64,000 nucleotides of DNA from DATJLY01 sp963729295. Lineage in GTDB: Bacteria; Pseudomonadota; Alphaproteobacteria; ATCC43930; CGMCC-115725. The number at the start of each line of letters is the position of its first letter. The first letter of the stretch is position 1. The translations under genes and the position numbers were made by a program. The stretch spans positions 1 to 64,000 of the forward strand of contig CAVSNJ010000019.1 of assembly GCA_963729295.1 (NCBI GenBank). The letters run 5' to 3'. A model generated the notes under the pieces. The model searched no databases. It saw nothing but the letters and a program-made list of their open reading frames with translations, and had not been told where the DNA came from. Below are positions 17,379-24,759 of this stretch, one piece after another.

Positions 17379-18146
17379 TCAAAACGTCCACTGAAAGGCC
17401 GCGTAATAGGAGAACTCGTTGGTCTTCGTCGCGTTCTCGAGCCCGCGCCCGGCCGAGACGAGAAGATGATAGTTTTCCGACAGATCATAGACGGCGCCGA
17501 GATTGAAGCCGGTGCTGTCGCTGCCGCCCTCTGTGTCCGCGGTCTGGTGAAAGAGCTCGCCGCCGAGCGCGAGCGCGTCCGTCACCTGGCGCTGCACAAG
17601 CCAGCCGGCGAACCAATAGTCCTTGTTGCCGGCGCCCGGATTGCGCCAATAGCCGCCGCCGGCGTCGGTCGTCCACGCGCCGAAGCTCTTTTGGATCCAG
17701 ACCGGCAGGAAAAACTCGGTCTCGCCCGTGCCGAGGCCGCGCTTCTCGTTGGCGGTCGGGAGCTCGACTTGCGGAAAGATCCCGATCTGCGGCCGCCAGC
17801 CGTCTTCGTCCTCGGTGAGGAAGCGGTATTTGACGCCGAGCTCGGTGTCGCCCATGCCGAACTTGGTGCCGCTGCCGCTCGGCGCGTCGAACGCCAGCGG
17901 CGCGATCAGGTGGAGCTGCAATTCCGGCAGCGCGCCGTAATTGAGCTCGACCCCCGGAAGCGTGCCGGACGTATCGCCGGCGACGCCCGTCGCGGTCGAG
18001 AAGGCATAGACCTCCCAATGCTGGTAGTCGACCGGGACCGGATCGTCCGTCAGGAAGGGCGGCCCGGCGCGCGCGGCGAGCGCCGTGGCACAAGAAAGCG
18101 CGGCCGCCGCGCCACAGCCAAGCCGCCAGCCCGTCACCAAACCCAT
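17379..18146 (-). CDS. outer-membrane channel-like protein (Phenol_MetA_deg/transporter family)
   Basis: This 255-residue protein looks like an outer-membrane beta-barrel. It has a signal peptide ending near Ala-Arg-Ala, a PPFLTDDPVPVDYQHWEVY N-terminal block, alternating amphipathic strands, and a terminal Phe (AAFQWTF) typical of Bam substrates. The pattern TDDPxxVxxxHWExY and later LPGVELNYGxLPELQL resembles the putative MetA-pathway/transporter family (PF13557), whose members often sit near aromatic or heavy-metal genes. It precedes cydA by 42 bases on the same strand, so it may be co-transcribed. Substrate unknown. Confidence 0.75.
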   Translation of the reverse strand: MGLVTGWRLGCGAAAALSCATALAARAGPPFLTDDPVPVDYQHWEVYAFSTATGVAGDTSGTLPGVELNYGALPELQLHLIAPLAFDAPSGSGTKFGMGDTELGVKYRFLTEDEDGWRPQIGIFPQVELPTANEKRGLGTGETEFFLPVWIQKSFGAWTTDAGGGYWRNPGAGNKDYWFAGWLVQRQVTDALALGGELFHQTADTEGGSDSTGFNLGAVYDLSENYHLLVSAGRGLENATKTNEFSYYAAFQWTF

Positions 18147-18260
18147 CGCCGATTTATATCACGGGAGCGAGCCCGCGCTCGCGCCCGTGCGCCGCCGGTT
18201 CCCGCTTGCGGGGGCAGCGGCCGCCCGCCAGAGTCGCGGCAGATTGCGAGGAGGCATCCC

Positions 18261-19280
18261 GTGAGCACATCGCCAAGCGTTCGGTCCGGCGCCAACGATT
18301 TTCATGCCGCGATCGAAGAGGCGCATGTCGTCGCCTTGTGGGAGATGTTCGGCGGCGCCGGCGGGCCGCAGCCGCAGCCGGAGCCCGCCTTCCATTGGCC
18401 CTGGCGCGTGCTCGGGCCGCTGATGGACCGGGCGATCGCCGAGGTCGGCATGGAAAAGGCCGAGCGCCGCGTGCTCTCGCTCGCCAATCCCGCCTATGGG
18501 CGCGACGATTATTTCCGCGCGACCACCAATCTCAATGCCGGTCTCCAGATCCTGATGCCGGGCGAGCGCGCCCGCCCGCACCGGCACTCGATGGACGCGC
18601 TGCGCTTCGTCGTCGAAGGCGAAGGCGCCGCGACCATTGTCGACGGCAAGCGCTGCGAGATGGCGCGCGGCGATCTGATCCTGACCCCCGCCTGGTGCTG
18701 GCACGAGCACGAGCACACCGGCTCGAAGCGCGTCATCTGGCTCGATTCGCTCGACGTGCCGCTGGTGATGGATCTCGACGCCTCGTTCTTCGAGCCCGGG
18801 CCGGCGAAGGATTTTCCGAAGCTGCCGGCGGATGCCGCCTTCACCGCGCCGGGCCTCGTTCCGGCGGAAACGATCGCGACCGCCTATTCGCCGCTCTTCC
18901 GCTACCCCTGGCGCCAGGCGCGCGCGGCGCTTGCCGCGACGCAAGCGGCCGAAGACGGCTCGCGCCTGCTGCATTACGTCAATCCTTCGACCGGCGGTGC
19001 GGTGCTGTCGCGGCTCGACTGCTACCTGCTGGGCTTGAGCGCCGGCAAGGCGACGCGGCGCTATCGCTCGACCTCGAACGCCGTCTGCTTCGTCGTCGAA
19101 GGCGAAGGGAAGAGCACCATCGGCGACCGCACCATCGCCTGGGCGGAGAACGACATCTTCACGCTCCCGCATTGGAGCTGGATCAGCCACAATGCGGCGA
19201 GCGCCGACGCCACGATCTTCCAATCGACCGACCGCGACGTGATGCGCCGCCTCAACCTGTTGCGCGAGGAGCGCGAGTAG
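18261..19280 (+). CDS. gentisate 1,2-dioxygenase-like bicupin
   Basis: This 339-residue double-cupin protein resembles gentisate 1,2-dioxygenase and 1-hydroxy-2-naphthoate dioxygenase, which use Fe(II) to cleave the ring between carboxyl- and hydroxyl-bearing carbons. The N-terminal cupin keeps the metal ligands His107 and His109 (RPHRHSMDALRF) and His148 (CWHEHEH). The second cupin (residues about 240-325) is degenerate, lacking the HxH pair, as is usual in the family. GTG 18261 has a strong GAGGAGG eight bases upstream. It pairs logically with the 3-hydroxybenzoate 6-hydroxylase-like gene at 36239, which would make gentisate. A salicylate or hydroxynaphthoate substrate is possible. Confidence 0.82.
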   Translation: MSTSPSVRSGANDFHAAIEEAHVVALWEMFGGAGGPQPQPEPAFHWPWRVLGPLMDRAIAEVGMEKAERRVLSLANPAYGRDDYFRATTNLNAGLQILMPGERARPHRHSMDALRFVVEGEGAATIVDGKRCEMARGDLILTPAWCWHEHEHTGSKRVIWLDSLDVPLVMDLDASFFEPGPAKDFPKLPADAAFTAPGLVPAETIATAYSPLFRYPWRQARAALAATQAAEDGSRLLHYVNPSTGGAVLSRLDCYLLGLSAGKATRRYRSTSNAVCFVVEGEGKSTIGDRTIAWAENDIFTLPHWSWISHNAASADATIFQSTDRDVMRRLNLLREERE

Positions 19281-19297
19281 CGGGGTTCGCTCGTCTC

Positions 19298-19681
19298 ATG
19301 GCGCATTTCACGCCCGTCTCCGCGGTCACCGGCGGGCTTCTGATCGGCGGTTCTGCTGCGATGCTGTGGCTTGGGCTCGGCCGCATCGCGGGCATCAGCG
19401 GCATCGTCGGAAGCCTGCTCCCGCCGGACGCCCGGGATGCTGCTTGGCGGCTCGCCTTCCTTGCGGGACTTGCGTTCGGGCCGGTCCTCTACGGACTTGC
19501 TGGCGGCGCGCTGCCGCATATCGTTGTCCCGGGATCAGCCGGATCAGTTGTCGCTGACGGGCTTCTGATCGGATTTGGCACTCGCCTCGGCAGCGGCTGC
19601 ACCAGCGGCCACGGCGTCTGCGGCATCGTCGGCTTTGCGGGCTTCCAGTCGCTTGCGCCGCGCAAGCCGCGCCGGGCCTGA
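19298..19681 (+). CDS. YeeE/YedE-type half transporter, short at the C-terminus
   Basis: This 127-residue membrane protein has the sulfur-transport domain (PF04143) seen in YeeE/YedE and thiosulfate transporters. The Gly-rich helix GGLLIGGSAAMLWLGLGRIAGISGI is followed by two more helices and the signature GFGTRLGSGCTSGHGVCG, with the functional cysteines near 100 and 107. After that motif the usual last transmembrane segment is missing: only GFAGFQSLAPRKPRRA remains before the stop. Family half-transporters usually continue with another hydrophobic helix and have a second half gene next door. Here a TauE/SafE gene follows instead. It may be truncated or a rearrangement junction. Confidence 0.7.
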   Translation: MAHFTPVSAVTGGLLIGGSAAMLWLGLGRIAGISGIVGSLLPPDARDAAWRLAFLAGLAFGPVLYGLAGGALPHIVVPGSAGSVVADGLLIGFGTRLGSGCTSGHGVCGIVGFAGFQSLAPRKPRRA

Positions 19682-19692
19682 TTCCGACCGCC

Positions 19693-20463
19693 GTGCAGTC
19701 GTTCCTGGCGGTCCTGTCGGGCTCGGTCGTCGGATTTTCGCTCGGCCTCATCGGCGGCGGAGGCTCGATCCTCGCCGTGCCGCTACTTCTCTACGTCGTC
19801 GGCGTATCCGACCCGCACATTGCGATCGGCACGAGCGCATTGGCGGTCGCCATCAATGCCTTCGCCAACCTCGTGCAGCACGGACGCGCCGGGACCGTCA
19901 AATGGCCATGCGCGAGCATCTTCGCAGGCGCTGGCGTGGTCGGCGCATTCATCGGCTCGACACTCGGTAAGGCGGTTGGTGGCCAGAGGCTCCTCGTCCT
20001 GTTCGCGTTCATCATGATTGCCGTCGGAGTTTCGATGCTGCGCCGCCGCTCATCGGAAGGCGACGCGGCGGTGCGGATCGACCGGCGGATCGCGGGGCGC
20101 CTTGCCGCCGTCGGCTTCCTGACGGGCGGGCTCTCGGGCTTCTTCGGCATCGGCGGCGGTTTTCTGATTGTGCCCGGCATCATGCTGGCAACCGGTCTGC
20201 CGATGCTGAATGCGATCGGATCGTCGCTCTTCTCGGTCGGCATGTTCGGGCTCACGACCGCCGTCAACTACGCGGTGTCCGGCCTGGTCGATTGGCCGAT
20301 CGCCGGCCTTTTCATCGCGGGCGGCCTAGCGGGCGGCGCGGCGGGCATGAAGGCAGCGGTCCGGGTCGCGCGCCGCCGTGGCGCGCTCGCGCGCATTTTC
20401 GCCTTCGTCATATTCGCCGTTGCCGCCTACATCCTGTTCCGCACCGCGACGACACCGGCGTGA
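19693..20463 (+). CDS. TauE/SafE family sulfite/sulfonate exporter-type permease
   Basis: This 256-residue integral membrane protein has the two-repeat TauE/SafE layout. Each half begins with a Gly-rich motif: GFSLGLIGGGGSILAVPLL near 15-33 and GGLSGFFGIGGGFLIVPGI near 145-163, with about eight helices overall. The family moves sulfite, sulfoacetate or similar anions. It starts at GTG 19693 (no ATG is near), 11 bases after the YeeE-like stop, so the two are likely one operon for sulfur-anion traffic. The substrate and direction are inferred from family only. Confidence 0.88.
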   Translation: MQSFLAVLSGSVVGFSLGLIGGGGSILAVPLLLYVVGVSDPHIAIGTSALAVAINAFANLVQHGRAGTVKWPCASIFAGAGVVGAFIGSTLGKAVGGQRLLVLFAFIMIAVGVSMLRRRSSEGDAAVRIDRRIAGRLAAVGFLTGGLSGFFGIGGGFLIVPGIMLATGLPMLNAIGSSLFSVGMFGLTTAVNYAVSGLVDWPIAGLFIAGGLAGGAAGMKAAVRVARRRGALARIFAFVIFAVAAYILFRTATTPA

Positions 20464-20470
20464 CCGCGGC

Positions 20471-21094
20471 TCAGATCGGCGCCCACGCCTTCTGCACCGC
20501 GGGCCGCGCCGTGATCGCGTCGTGCCAGCGCTTGAGGTTCGGGAAGTCCCCGAGCGTGATCGCGCCTTCCGCGCCGTGGATGTGCACGTCCGGATAGCAC
20601 GAGATGTCGGCGATCGAATAGGCGCCGCCCGCCAGGTATTCGTTGTCCTTGAGGTGGCGGTCGAAGGTGCCGAACATGTCGCGCATCAAATCGCCGTAAT
20701 ATTTCTTTGCGGACGGCACGTCCTCGCCGAAGCGGTGCATGAAGAGGCCGTATTGCTGCGACCACGGCGTGAAGGTCGCGCTGCCGTAGAAGAACCATTG
20801 ATCGACCTTGAGGCGCTGGCGCGGCTCGGTCGGATAAAGCCCGTTGCCGGCCTTCTCGGCGAGGTATTTGAGGATCGCGCCGGACTCGCACAGCGAAACA
20901 TGCGCGCCGCCGGGTCCTTCGTCGTCGGTCAGCGCCGGGATCTTGTGGCCGGGGCTGATCTTCATGAATTCCGGCGCGAAATTCTCGCGCTTCTGAAGGT
21001 TCACCGGGCGGCGGCGATGCGGCAGCCCTGATTCCTCCATGGCCTGGAGCGCCTTGCGGCCATTATCGGTGGTCCAGAAATAGATCTCGATCAT
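20471..21094 (-). CDS. glutathione S-transferase family protein, YfcG/YghU (Nu-class)-like
   Basis: This 207-residue GST has an N-terminal thioredoxin-like domain starting MIEIYFWTTDNGRK and continuing NLQKRENFAPEFMKISPGHKIPAL. This matches YfcG-type disulfide-bond oxidoreductases, where a Thr-x-Asn pair rather than Cys contacts glutathione. SLCESGAILKYLAEK forms the glutathione gamma-glutamyl site (E-S). The C-terminal helical domain ends with FPNLKRWHDAITARPAVQKAW. It lies alone on the minus strand after the convergent TauE gene. Its substrate is not deducible. Confidence 0.87.
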   Translation of the reverse strand: MIEIYFWTTDNGRKALQAMEESGLPHRRRPVNLQKRENFAPEFMKISPGHKIPALTDDEGPGGAHVSLCESGAILKYLAEKAGNGLYPTEPRQRLKVDQWFFYGSATFTPWSQQYGLFMHRFGEDVPSAKKYYGDLMRDMFGTFDRHLKDNEYLAGGAYSIADISCYPDVHIHGAEGAITLGDFPNLKRWHDAITARPAVQKAWAPI

Positions 21095-21166
21095 CCCTCG
21101 TCCTCCTTGGGGCCTCGTTCTTCCCGCGCATCATCGCGGCCAAAGGCGCCGCTGTCCATCGAGGGG

Positions 21167-21817
21167 CTATGCGCCCGTGCCGTGGAGGAGAAGGAGGATG
21201 CGCGTCGCCTCGCGCGCGCGCCGCGCGATCTCGCGCTCGTCGCGCGGCGGGCCGACGCGCAAGAGGAGCCGCATCATCAGATCGCCCCAGAGGAGCGACA
21301 GGAACTGGCCGGCCATGACGCGCGGATCGCCGGGCCCGAGCAGCTTGCGCTGCTGCGCGCCGAGGAGGAAATCGTCGAGCGCCGCGCGGTTCGTCTCGCG
21401 CGCCGCCTTGTCGAGCACCGCGGCGGCATCCGTGTCGGGCTCGGCGATCGCGAAGCGAAAGGCCGCGATCGAGGTCGGCAGCGTCCCCTCGCTGAGCGCG
21501 GTCGTGCCGAACCGTTCGAGCGTCTCCCGCAATGACGCGACCGTCTGCGGCGGCGGCAGCGCGAGCGGCTGGCGCATGTCGCGCGCGCGACCTTCGATGC
21601 AGGCCGCGAGGATCGCCGCCTTGTCCGCGAAATTGGCATAGAGGTCGCGCTTGGAGACGCGTGCGCGCGTCGCGATCGCGAGCATGCTGGTCTTGGCATA
21701 GCCGACCGTCATGAAGGCGTCGAACGCCGCGTGGAGAATGCGCCCGCGCGGCGGCAACTCCGCCCAAGGGGCGGCGGGCCCAGGCTTGCGGCGGGGGGCT
21801 CGTTTTTTTGCTTGCAA
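21167..21817 (-). CDS. TetR-family transcriptional repressor
   Basis: This protein has a basic N-terminal tail (KKRAPRRKPG) and a TetR helix-turn-helix (GRILHAAFDAFMTVGYAKTSMLAIATRARVSKRDLYANFADKAAI, about residues 33-75), then a helical ligand-binding domain with an AefR-like C-terminal region. Two starts are possible: GTG 21847 (226 aa) has no ribosome site, while TTG 21817 (216 aa) has GGAG eight bases upstream and leaves both palindromic sites outside the coding sequence; I prefer TTG. It is divergent from the ABC ATPase, with two identical-type palindromes between them, so autoregulation plus repression of the export cassette is likely. Confidence 0.88.
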   Translation of the reverse strand: MQAKKRAPRRKPGPAAPWAELPPRGRILHAAFDAFMTVGYAKTSMLAIATRARVSKRDLYANFADKAAILAACIEGRARDMRQPLALPPPQTVASLRETLERFGTTALSEGTLPTSIAAFRFAIAEPDTDAAAVLDKAARETNRAALDDFLLGAQQRKLLGPGDPRVMAGQFLSLLWGDLMMRLLLRVGPPRDEREIARRAREATRILLLLHGTGA

Positions 21818-21835
21818 TGGTACTGCTCCGTACCG
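21817..21835. promoter_or_regulatory. palindromic operator site 1 (GGTAC-N6-GTACC)
   Basis: The inverted repeat GGTAC (21819-21823), six bases, GTACC (21830-21834) is flanked by AT on the left and G on the right. It lies immediately upstream of the preferred tetR start. It is of the same type as the second site 32 bases away. The repeats are seen directly; the binder, the neighbouring TetR protein, is inferred. Confidence 0.7.
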
Positions 21836-21848
21836 TAGGATCGGCACG

Positions 21849-21867
21849 ATGGTACGTCATCGTACCG
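21849..21867. promoter_or_regulatory. palindromic operator site 2 (GGTAC-N6-GTACC)
   Basis: The second inverted repeat is GGTAC (21851-21855), six bases, GTACC (21862-21866), again preceded by AT and followed by G. Arms, spacer length and flanks match site 1, and the two sites are offset by 32 bases, about three helical turns. It is about 20 bases upstream of the ATPase start at 21888 and so probably overlaps the promoter or leader. Confidence 0.7.
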
Positions 21868-21887
21868 AGAATGTCGAGGAGGAAGCG

Positions 21888-22586
21888 ATGGACGAGCCCG
21901 TCGTCCGCCTGCGCAACGTCGCCAAGACCTATCACGCCGGCAGCATCAACGTCGCCGCCGTCAAGGGCGTCACGCTCGAGATCGCGCCCGATCGCTTCAC
22001 CATGGTGGTCGGCCCCTCGGGCAGCGGCAAGACCACGCTCTTGAACCTCATCGGCTGCATCGACGCGCCGACGAGCGGCACGGTCGAGGTTGGCGGCGAG
22101 GATATCGGGGCGCTCGGCGACAACGCGCTCTCCGATTTCCGCGCGCGCAACATCGGCTTCATCTTTCAGAGCTTCAATCTCGTGCCCGTGCTCTCGGCCT
22201 ACGAGAATGTCGAATATCCCCTCCTCATGGTCGGCATGGCGGCGTCCGAGCGCAAGCAGCGCACGCTCGATCTGCTCGCGGCGGTCGGGCTTGCGGCGCA
22301 GGCGCGCCAGCGCCCGAACGAGCTGAGCGGCGGTCAGAAGCAGCGCGTCGCCATCGCCCGCGCCCTCGTCAAAAGCCCGCAGATCGTGCTCGCGGACGAG
22401 CCGACCGCCAATCTCGACACCGAGACCGGCGCCGCCATCATCGAGCTCATGCGCCGGATTCAGGCGCAGTCGCGGACGAGCTTCATCTTCTCGACGCACG
22501 ATCCGCAACTGATGTCGCATTCCGACGAGACGTTCACGATCCGCGACGGCGTCCTCGTCGGCCATGACGTGCGAGGCCCGGCATGA
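21888..22586 (+). CDS. ABC transporter ATP-binding protein, LolD/MacB type
   Basis: This 232-residue ATPase has Walker A GPSGSGKTT at 42-50, signature LSGGQ at 146-150, Walker B IVLADEP at 166-172, and an H-loop STHD near 205. The VVGPSGSGKTTLLNLIGC segment and the lack of a long C-terminal domain match the LolD/MacB/FtsE group, which powers FtsX-like permeases working by mechanotransmission. ATG 21888 follows GAGGAGGAAGCG. It is the first gene of a four-gene cassette and is likely controlled by the divergent TetR repressor. The last bases overlap the permease start by four. Confidence 0.93.
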   Translation: MDEPVVRLRNVAKTYHAGSINVAAVKGVTLEIAPDRFTMVVGPSGSGKTTLLNLIGCIDAPTSGTVEVGGEDIGALGDNALSDFRARNIGFIFQSFNLVPVLSAYENVEYPLLMVGMAASERKQRTLDLLAAVGLAAQARQRPNELSGGQKQRVAIARALVKSPQIVLADEPTANLDTETGAAIIELMRRIQAQSRTSFIFSTHDPQLMSHSDETFTIRDGVLVGHDVRGPA

Positions 22587-23983
22587 TGACGCTCTTCAAG
22601 ATCGCATTCCGCAACATCCTGCGCAACCGGCGCCGCTCGGGCATGACGGGCTCGGCGGTCGCCGCGGGGGCGCTCGCCATGCTGCTCTTCGGCGGCTTCG
22701 CCGGCGCCATCTTCACCCAGATCGAAACGGCGAACGTCGAGCGCATCGGCCATCTCACGGTCTTCCGCGCGGGCTACTTCCTCTTCGGCGCGGGCGACCC
22801 GGCCGGCTACGGCATCGACCGTTATCGCGACGTGATGCAGCTCATCGGCAACGATCCGGTCCTGGGCCCGATGATCAACGTCCTCACGCCGACGCAATCG
22901 CTCGTCGGCATCGCCGGCAATTTCAGCGGCGCGAACGATGCGGCGAAGACGTTTCTCGGCGTCGGTCTCATCCCGTCCGATCGCGACCGCATGCGCGAAT
23001 GGAACGAATATGGCACCGCCGCGCCTTATGTTCCCGACACCCGCCTTGCCGACAACGACGAGACGCGCGGCCTGATCGGCGGCGGGCTCGCCCGCATCCT
23101 GGGGCTCTGCGCCGAGCTGAAGCTCGCGAATTGCCCGTCGCCGCCAAAGACGGAGGACGAAGCCGCCGAAGGGCCGGTGAGCGCCGACATCGCCGGCCTT
23201 GCCGCGCGCGAGACGGGTTCGGGTGCCGCGAAAGACGGCATGCCGCAGATCGACCTGCTCGGCGCGACCGCGAACGGCGCGCCCAACATCGTGCGCCTCT
23301 CCGTCAGCGGCGTCGACCCGCAAGGCGTCAAGGAGCTCGACGACAATTACGTCGCCATGCATTTGGCATTGGCGCAGCAGCTCGTCTATGGGCGGGGCGA
23401 GCACAAGGTCACCGGCATCGTGCTTCAGCTTCATCGCAGCGAGGACCTGCGCGCGGCCCGCGCGCGGCTCGAGCAGATCGTCTCGCAAAACAAGCTCGAC
23501 CTCGAAGTGCGCGACTTCGGCGAGCTCAATCCGTTCTACGGCCAGGTCGTGCGGCTCTTCGGCGCGATCTTCCTGTTCATCGCGCTCGTCATGGGCGTGA
23601 TCGTGCTGTTCGCCGTCGTCAACACCATGACCATGAACGTGATGGAGCGCACCAGCGAGATCGGCACGATCCGCGCGCTGGGCCTGCGGCGCGGCGTCAT
23701 CCGCCGTCAGTTCGTGGCCGAAGGCCTCATCCTCGGCGCGTTGGGCGCCACTGCCGGCGTCATTCTCGCGCTCCTCGCGGCATTCGCGATCAACCACGCG
23801 GGCTTCACCTGGACCCCGCCCGGCAACGCCAACGCGATCCCGCTGCGCGTCGGCGTCTGGGGCCGCCCGGTGCTGCTCCTCGGCACCTGGTTCATCCTCG
23901 TGCTGGTCGCGACAGTGGCGGCGCTCATGCCGGCGAACCGCGCGGCGAAGCTCCCGGTCGTCGACGCGCTGCGGCACGTCTGA
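22583..23983 (+). CDS. FtsX/LolE-like ABC transporter permease
   Basis: This 466-residue permease has the type VII (MacB/LolCE) layout: one N-terminal transmembrane helix (about 20-42), a large periplasmic domain (about 45-320), and three C-terminal helices within 325-460. The conserved block VMERTSEIGTIRALGLRRGVIRRQF precedes the last two helices. The periplasmic domain is larger and less Cys-rich than in LolC/E and includes an acidic stretch (TEDEAAEG). Such permeases extract or propel lipoproteins, lipids or toxins at the inner membrane. With the LolA-like and barrel genes downstream, trans-envelope export of a lipid or lipoprotein is inferred. Confidence 0.9.
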   Translation: MMTLFKIAFRNILRNRRRSGMTGSAVAAGALAMLLFGGFAGAIFTQIETANVERIGHLTVFRAGYFLFGAGDPAGYGIDRYRDVMQLIGNDPVLGPMINVLTPTQSLVGIAGNFSGANDAAKTFLGVGLIPSDRDRMREWNEYGTAAPYVPDTRLADNDETRGLIGGGLARILGLCAELKLANCPSPPKTEDEAAEGPVSADIAGLAARETGSGAAKDGMPQIDLLGATANGAPNIVRLSVSGVDPQGVKELDDNYVAMHLALAQQLVYGRGEHKVTGIVLQLHRSEDLRAARARLEQIVSQNKLDLEVRDFGELNPFYGQVVRLFGAIFLFIALVMGVIVLFAVVNTMTMNVMERTSEIGTIRALGLRRGVIRRQFVAEGLILGALGATAGVILALLAAFAINHAGFTWTPPGNANAIPLRVGVWGRPVLLLGTWFILVLVATVAALMPANRAAKLPVVDALRHV

Positions 23984-23994
23984 GGAGGAATGTG

Positions 23995-24759
23995 ATGCGA
24001 CCCTTGCTACTCGCCGTCTTCCTCGCATTGGCCGCGGCCGCCGCGCACGCGCAGGGGGCGCAGGAGATCGTCGCCAAGGCGGATTTGGTGCGCAATCCCG
24101 GCAAGCCGTTTCGCACGATGAACCAGCTCACCGAATATGTCGCCGGCAAGCCGCGCGCGGACGACACGCTCGTCGTCTTTTCCAAGGAGGATCCGGCGAC
24201 GCACCAGTTCCGCAATCTCGTGCACTATGTCGCACCGCCGCGCGACGAAGGAAAGATGGTGCTGCTCGACGGGCATGTGCTGTGGTTCTACGACCCGTCG
24301 TCGAAGGCGTCGGTGCGCATCTCGCCGCAGCAGCGCCTGATCGGCCAGGCCGCGATCGGCGACATCCTCACCGTCAATCTCGCGATCGACTATACCGCAG
24401 CGCTCGTCGGACCCGAGACGATCGAGGATGCCGAGCGCCAGAACCGGAATTGCTGGCATCTCGACATGAAGGCCGCGAACGACCAGGCGACCTATAGCCG
24501 GGTCGAGGCCTGGATCGAGCAGGGCACGTACTATCCGATCAAGCTCAAGGTCTATTCCGACAGCGGGCGCTTGCTGAAGATCCTCTACTATCGCAGCTAT
24601 GCCGAGCGGCTCGACGGGATGCGGCCGAGCGAGGCCGTCATCATCGACGCCGTCGACAATTCGCTCGTCACGACGGTCAAGTTCAGCGACAGCCACTATC
24701 AGGACATTCCCGAGGCGTGGTTCCAGCGCGATTATCTGCCGCGGATCCCGGTCGAGTGA
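23995..24759 (+). CDS. outer membrane lipoprotein-sorting protein (LolA-like, PF17131 type)
   Basis: This 254-residue exported protein starts with a signal peptide (MRPLLLAVFLALAAAAAHAQ) and then the LolA/LolB-like fold recognised by KADLVRNPGKPFRTMNQLTEY, the MVLLDGHVLWFYDPSSKASVRISPQQRLIGQAAIGDIL core, and a C-terminal FSDSHYQDIPEAWFQRDYLPR block. These features match the outer membrane lipoprotein-sorting protein family, which accompanies lipid or sterol RND pumps and MacB-like transporters. It probably shuttles a hydrophobic cargo across the periplasm. The start follows GAGGAGGAATGTG. It ends overlapping the barrel gene start by one base. Confidence 0.87.
   Translation: MRPLLLAVFLALAAAAAHAQGAQEIVAKADLVRNPGKPFRTMNQLTEYVAGKPRADDTLVVFSKEDPATHQFRNLVHYVAPPRDEGKMVLLDGHVLWFYDPSSKASVRISPQQRLIGQAAIGDILTVNLAIDYTAALVGPETIEDAERQNRNCWHLDMKAANDQATYSRVEAWIEQGTYYPIKLKVYSDSGRLLKILYYRSYAERLDGMRPSEAVIIDAVDNSLVTTVKFSDSHYQDIPEAWFQRDYLPRIPVE

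Noticed and set aside
21849..21890. Upstream ATG 21849 as start of the ABC ATPase
   Set aside because: It would place the start inside operator site 2 and lacks a ribosome site; ATG 21888 has GAGGAGG.
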